In this document: positions 4,412-6,145 of the stretch, piece by piece | Position numbering within the stretch: position 1 is the stretch's first letter | Layout of the letters: each line of letters opens with the position of its first letter | NCBI GenBank assembly: GCA_011051475.1 | Contig: DRLE01000071.1 | Location: 1-6,145 of the forward strand | Direction of reading: 5' to 3' | DNA length: 6,145 nt | Source: Gammaproteobacteria bacterium | GTDB lineage: Bacteria > Pseudomonadota > Gammaproteobacteria > SZUA-229 | Position numbers and translations under genes: made by a program | Notes under the pieces: model-generated | What the model was told of the DNA's origin: nothing | What the model saw: the letters and a program-made list of their open reading frames with translations, nothing else | Databases searched by the model: none

Positions 4412-5884
4412 ATGTATTTTATCGAAACACGCGGCAATGACGGCCAGCACAGGGAAAAAGTCAGTTTTTCGGAAGCCATTCTGGCGCCGATTTCATCCTT
4501 TGGCGGGCTGTATTCGCCCGAGTCGCTGCCGGTTCTTGACCAGGCCTTTTTCGACAGCCATATCGATTCGGATTACAAGACCCTGGCGCGTGACATTCTC
4601 AGCCGCTTCGAGATCGACATCGAGGCCGATATTATCGACCAGGCCCTGTCCCTGTATGACAACTTTGACGATCCGACCAACCCGGTGCCGGTGGTCAGGG
4701 TCTATGACGATCTTTATGTCAGCGAACTCTGGCACGGCCCGACACGCGCCTTCAAGGACATGGCCCTGCAGCCTTTCGGCAGCGTACTCTCGGCCATTGC
4801 GCAAAAACGCGGCGAGCAGTACCTGATCCTCACCGCAACCTCCGGCGACACCGGCCCGGCGGCGCTGGAAACCTTCAAGAACAAGGCCAATGTGCGCGTT
4901 GCCTGTATGTACCCCGACGGCGGCACCTCCGACGTGCAACGCCTGCAGATGGTCACCGAGGATGCTGACAACCTGAAGGTTATCGGCGTAAAAGGCGATT
5001 TCGATGATACCCAGAGCGCGCTGAAAAAACTGCTGGGCTCGCAGGCCTTCAAGGCCACACTGCAAAAGAAAAACATCCACCTGTCTGCCGCCAATTCGGT
5101 CAACTTCGGGCGGATTATTTTCCAGACCATCTACCACGTGCATTCCTACCTGGAGCTGCTGCGCCAGAAGGTCATCAGCAACGGCGAGAAGGTCTATCTG
5201 GATGTACCCAGTGGCAACTTCGGTAATGCCCTGGGCGGTTACTACGCCCTGAAGATGGGGCTGCCGGTGGAGAAAATCCTGATCGCCTCGAACAAAAACA
5301 ATATCCTCACGCAGCTGATCAATACCGGCGCCTATGACCTGCGCCACTCCAGTGTGGTACCGACCACCTCGCCTGCCATGGATATCCTGATTTCCTCCAA
5401 TGTTGAACGCGTCCTGTTCGACCTGTTTGGCGCCGGGCGTACCCGCGAGCTGATGCAGCAGCTGGAAAGCGAGAAGCACTACCAGCTCAGCGATGACGAA
5501 CTGCAGCAGATACAGGCCATTTTTGCCGCCGACTACTGCGAAGACGAGGAAGGCAAACAGTACATCAAAAAAGCCTTTGCCGACGGCTATCTGATGGACC
5601 CGCACACCGCTACCTGCTTCAAGACCTATGAGACCTGTCGCGACAGGCCGCTGAAAACCATTGTCTACTCCACCGCCGAGTGGACCAAGTTCTCGCCGGT
5701 CATTGCCAATGCGCTCACCGGCGAGGTCGACACCCACGATATCGACGCCCTCAAGTCCATTGCCCGCAAGGCCGGCATCGAGATCCCGCCCATGATCCGC
5801 GAATTGTTCGAAAAGGAAATTGCGCAGAAAACGGTGATTGAGAAAGAGGATATCGAAAAGGAAATCCTGGCTTTTCTCGAATAA
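4412..5884 (+). CDS. thrC: Threonine synthase
   Basis: This PLP enzyme converts O-phospho-L-homoserine to L-threonine, the last step of threonine biosynthesis in the cytosol. The 490-residue product fits the long class (E. coli about 428, other classes up to about 510). It shows the N-terminal threonine synthase domain with STRG-like ETRGND (5-10), SFSEAILAPISSFGGLYSPE (18-37), HGPTRAFKDMALQPFG (108-123) with PLP lysine Lys115, the phosphate-loop TSGDTGPA (143-150), LSAANSVNFGRI (224-235), PSGNFGNALGGYYA (266-279), DPHTA (396-400) and STAEWTKFSP (420-429). The C-terminus is a charged helix in which a 13-base stretch (5808-5820) recurs at 5853-5865, encoding FEKEI and IEKEI. An in-frame TGA at 4391-4393 makes this ATG the first possible, and the ribosome binding site is weak. 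It stands alone, without hom or thrB beside it, after the composite repeat. Confidence 0.97.
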   Translation: MYFIETRGNDGQHREKVSFSEAILAPISSFGGLYSPESLPVLDQAFFDSHIDSDYKTLARDILSRFEIDIEADIIDQALSLYDNFDDPTNPVPVVRVYDDLYVSELWHGPTRAFKDMALQPFGSVLSAIAQKRGEQYLILTATSGDTGPAALETFKNKANVRVACMYPDGGTSDVQRLQMVTEDADNLKVIGVKGDFDDTQSALKKLLGSQAFKATLQKKNIHLSAANSVNFGRIIFQTIYHVHSYLELLRQKVISNGEKVYLDVPSGNFGNALGGYYALKMGLPVEKILIASNKNNILTQLINTGAYDLRHSSVVPTTSPAMDILISSNVERVLFDLFGAGRTRELMQQLESEKHYQLSDDELQQIQAIFAADYCEDEEGKQYIKKAFADGYLMDPHTATCFKTYETCRDRPLKTIVYSTAEWTKFSPVIANALTGEVDTHDIDALKSIARKAGIEIPPMIRELFEKEIAQKTVIEKEDIEKEILAFLE

Positions 5885-5929
5885 CTTTTTCAGTCATCAC
5901 ATTGCGCCGCCCCATGTAAGCGATGGCCT

Positions 5930-5993
5930 TGCAGGCAAAAGCGCCGGCAACGACTGCGTCTTATGCCGGCCTGCATCACGACGGCTTTTTTTT
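5930..5993 (+). terminator. Possible terminator region downstream of thrC
   Basis: TGCAGGC (5930-5936) pairs with GCCTGCA (5969-5975). Inside it, CGGC (5945-5948) pairs with GCCG (5965-5968) across an 8-base bulge. A run of eight T follows at 5986-5993, but about ten bases after the stem. An alternative 4-bp stem GCCG/CGGC (5965-5968, 5982-5985) abuts the T-run directly but has a 13-base loop. This suggests transcription ends here, though neither form is a textbook intrinsic terminator. The rest of the 239-base spacer (5885-6123) shows no gene I can support. Confidence 0.35.
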
Positions 5994-6045
5994 GCGCCAT
6001 TGGCGTCCTTTGCGGCAAAAAAACTCATCAGAACGCATCCCCACC

Positions 6046-6075
6046 TTGAAAACCTGATTGCCATTCCCATTTAAA
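6046..6075 (+). promoter_or_regulatory. Weak promoter candidate for the gene at the right edge
   Basis: TTGAAA (6046-6051) is followed after 18 bases by TTTAAA (6070-6075), giving 5/6 and 4/6 matches to the -35 and -10 consensus. It lies about 50 bases upstream of the last start codon, in an AT-rich stretch. Chance matches of this quality are common. Confidence 0.25.
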
Positions 6076-6111
6076 AAATATTACCGGCTATGCCCGGATA
6101 GTATGTAATAC

Positions 6112-6145
6112 GGAGGTGGTTTTATGCCAGAAGATACTCAAAATA
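6112..6145 (+). CDS. Start of an unidentified gene, seven codons, cut by window edge
   Basis: GGAGGTGG (6112-6119) is a near-perfect anti-Shine-Dalgarno match placed 4 bases before the ATG at 6124, so a strongly translated gene probably begins here. Only MPEDTQN is visible, which is hydrophilic with no signal peptide character so far, and no family can be named. The ribosome binding site is included in the interval. It is separated from thrC by 239 bases and a possible terminator, so it is likely a separate unit. Confidence 0.6.

Noticed and set aside
4493..5737. 414-codon open frame on the minus strand, antisense to thrC
   Set aside because: It lies wholly inside thrC, whose motifs and catalytic residues are unmistakable. 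Long antisense frames are expected from GC-biased codon use. The product shows no recognisable motif.
5838..6074. 78-codon frame overlapping the thrC end
   Set aside because: It starts inside thrC in another frame, has no ribosome binding site, and runs through the terminator-like region.

Overview
The window looks like a chromosomal housekeeping segment of a gammaproteobacterium. The coding sequence is moderately GC-rich. The thioredoxin reductase is of the Escherichia coli type, the leucyl/phenylalanyl-tRNA-protein transferase is clearly proteobacterial, and a DUF482/FemAB-like acyltransferase sits two bases upstream of aat. I cannot name the genus. No phage, plasmid, CRISPR, toxin-antitoxin, tRNA or rRNA features were found.

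Layout. (1) 3-728, minus strand: the first 242 codons of alanine dehydrogenase (ald), cut by the window edge. (2) 729-1102: divergent spacer between ald and trxB, holding a ~170-bp element bounded by long inverted repeats. (3) 1103-2077: trxB. (4) 2082-2139: a hairpin repeat filling the short gap. (5) 2148-3299 and 3302-3973: DUF482 acyltransferase and aat, almost certainly one transcription unit. (6) 3974-4411: a large nested palindromic composite (3984-4325), then a promoter-like stretch. (7) 4412-5884: thrC, threonine synthase. (8) 5885-6123: spacer with a possible terminator. (9) 6124-6145: the first seven codons of an unidentified gene behind a very strong ribosome binding site.

The genes do not form one pathway. 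TrxB recycles thioredoxin with NADPH. Aat tags N-terminal Lys/Arg proteins for ClpAP degradation (N-degron pathway). Ald interconverts alanine and pyruvate, and ThrC makes threonine from O-phosphohomoserine. The acyltransferase is uncharacterised. The trxB...aat proximity resembles the trxB-aat-infA neighbourhood of other gammaproteobacteria, but the usual ate/infA continuation is absent and the composite repeat occupies that boundary.

I found no new protein system. The unusual content is structural. Three of the four larger non-coding gaps each hold a different long inverted-repeat element, two of these elements share the same 16-base flank (one mismatch), and an 18-bp-arm palindrome lies inside the start of the acyltransferase gene, which lacks a Shine-Dalgarno sequence.
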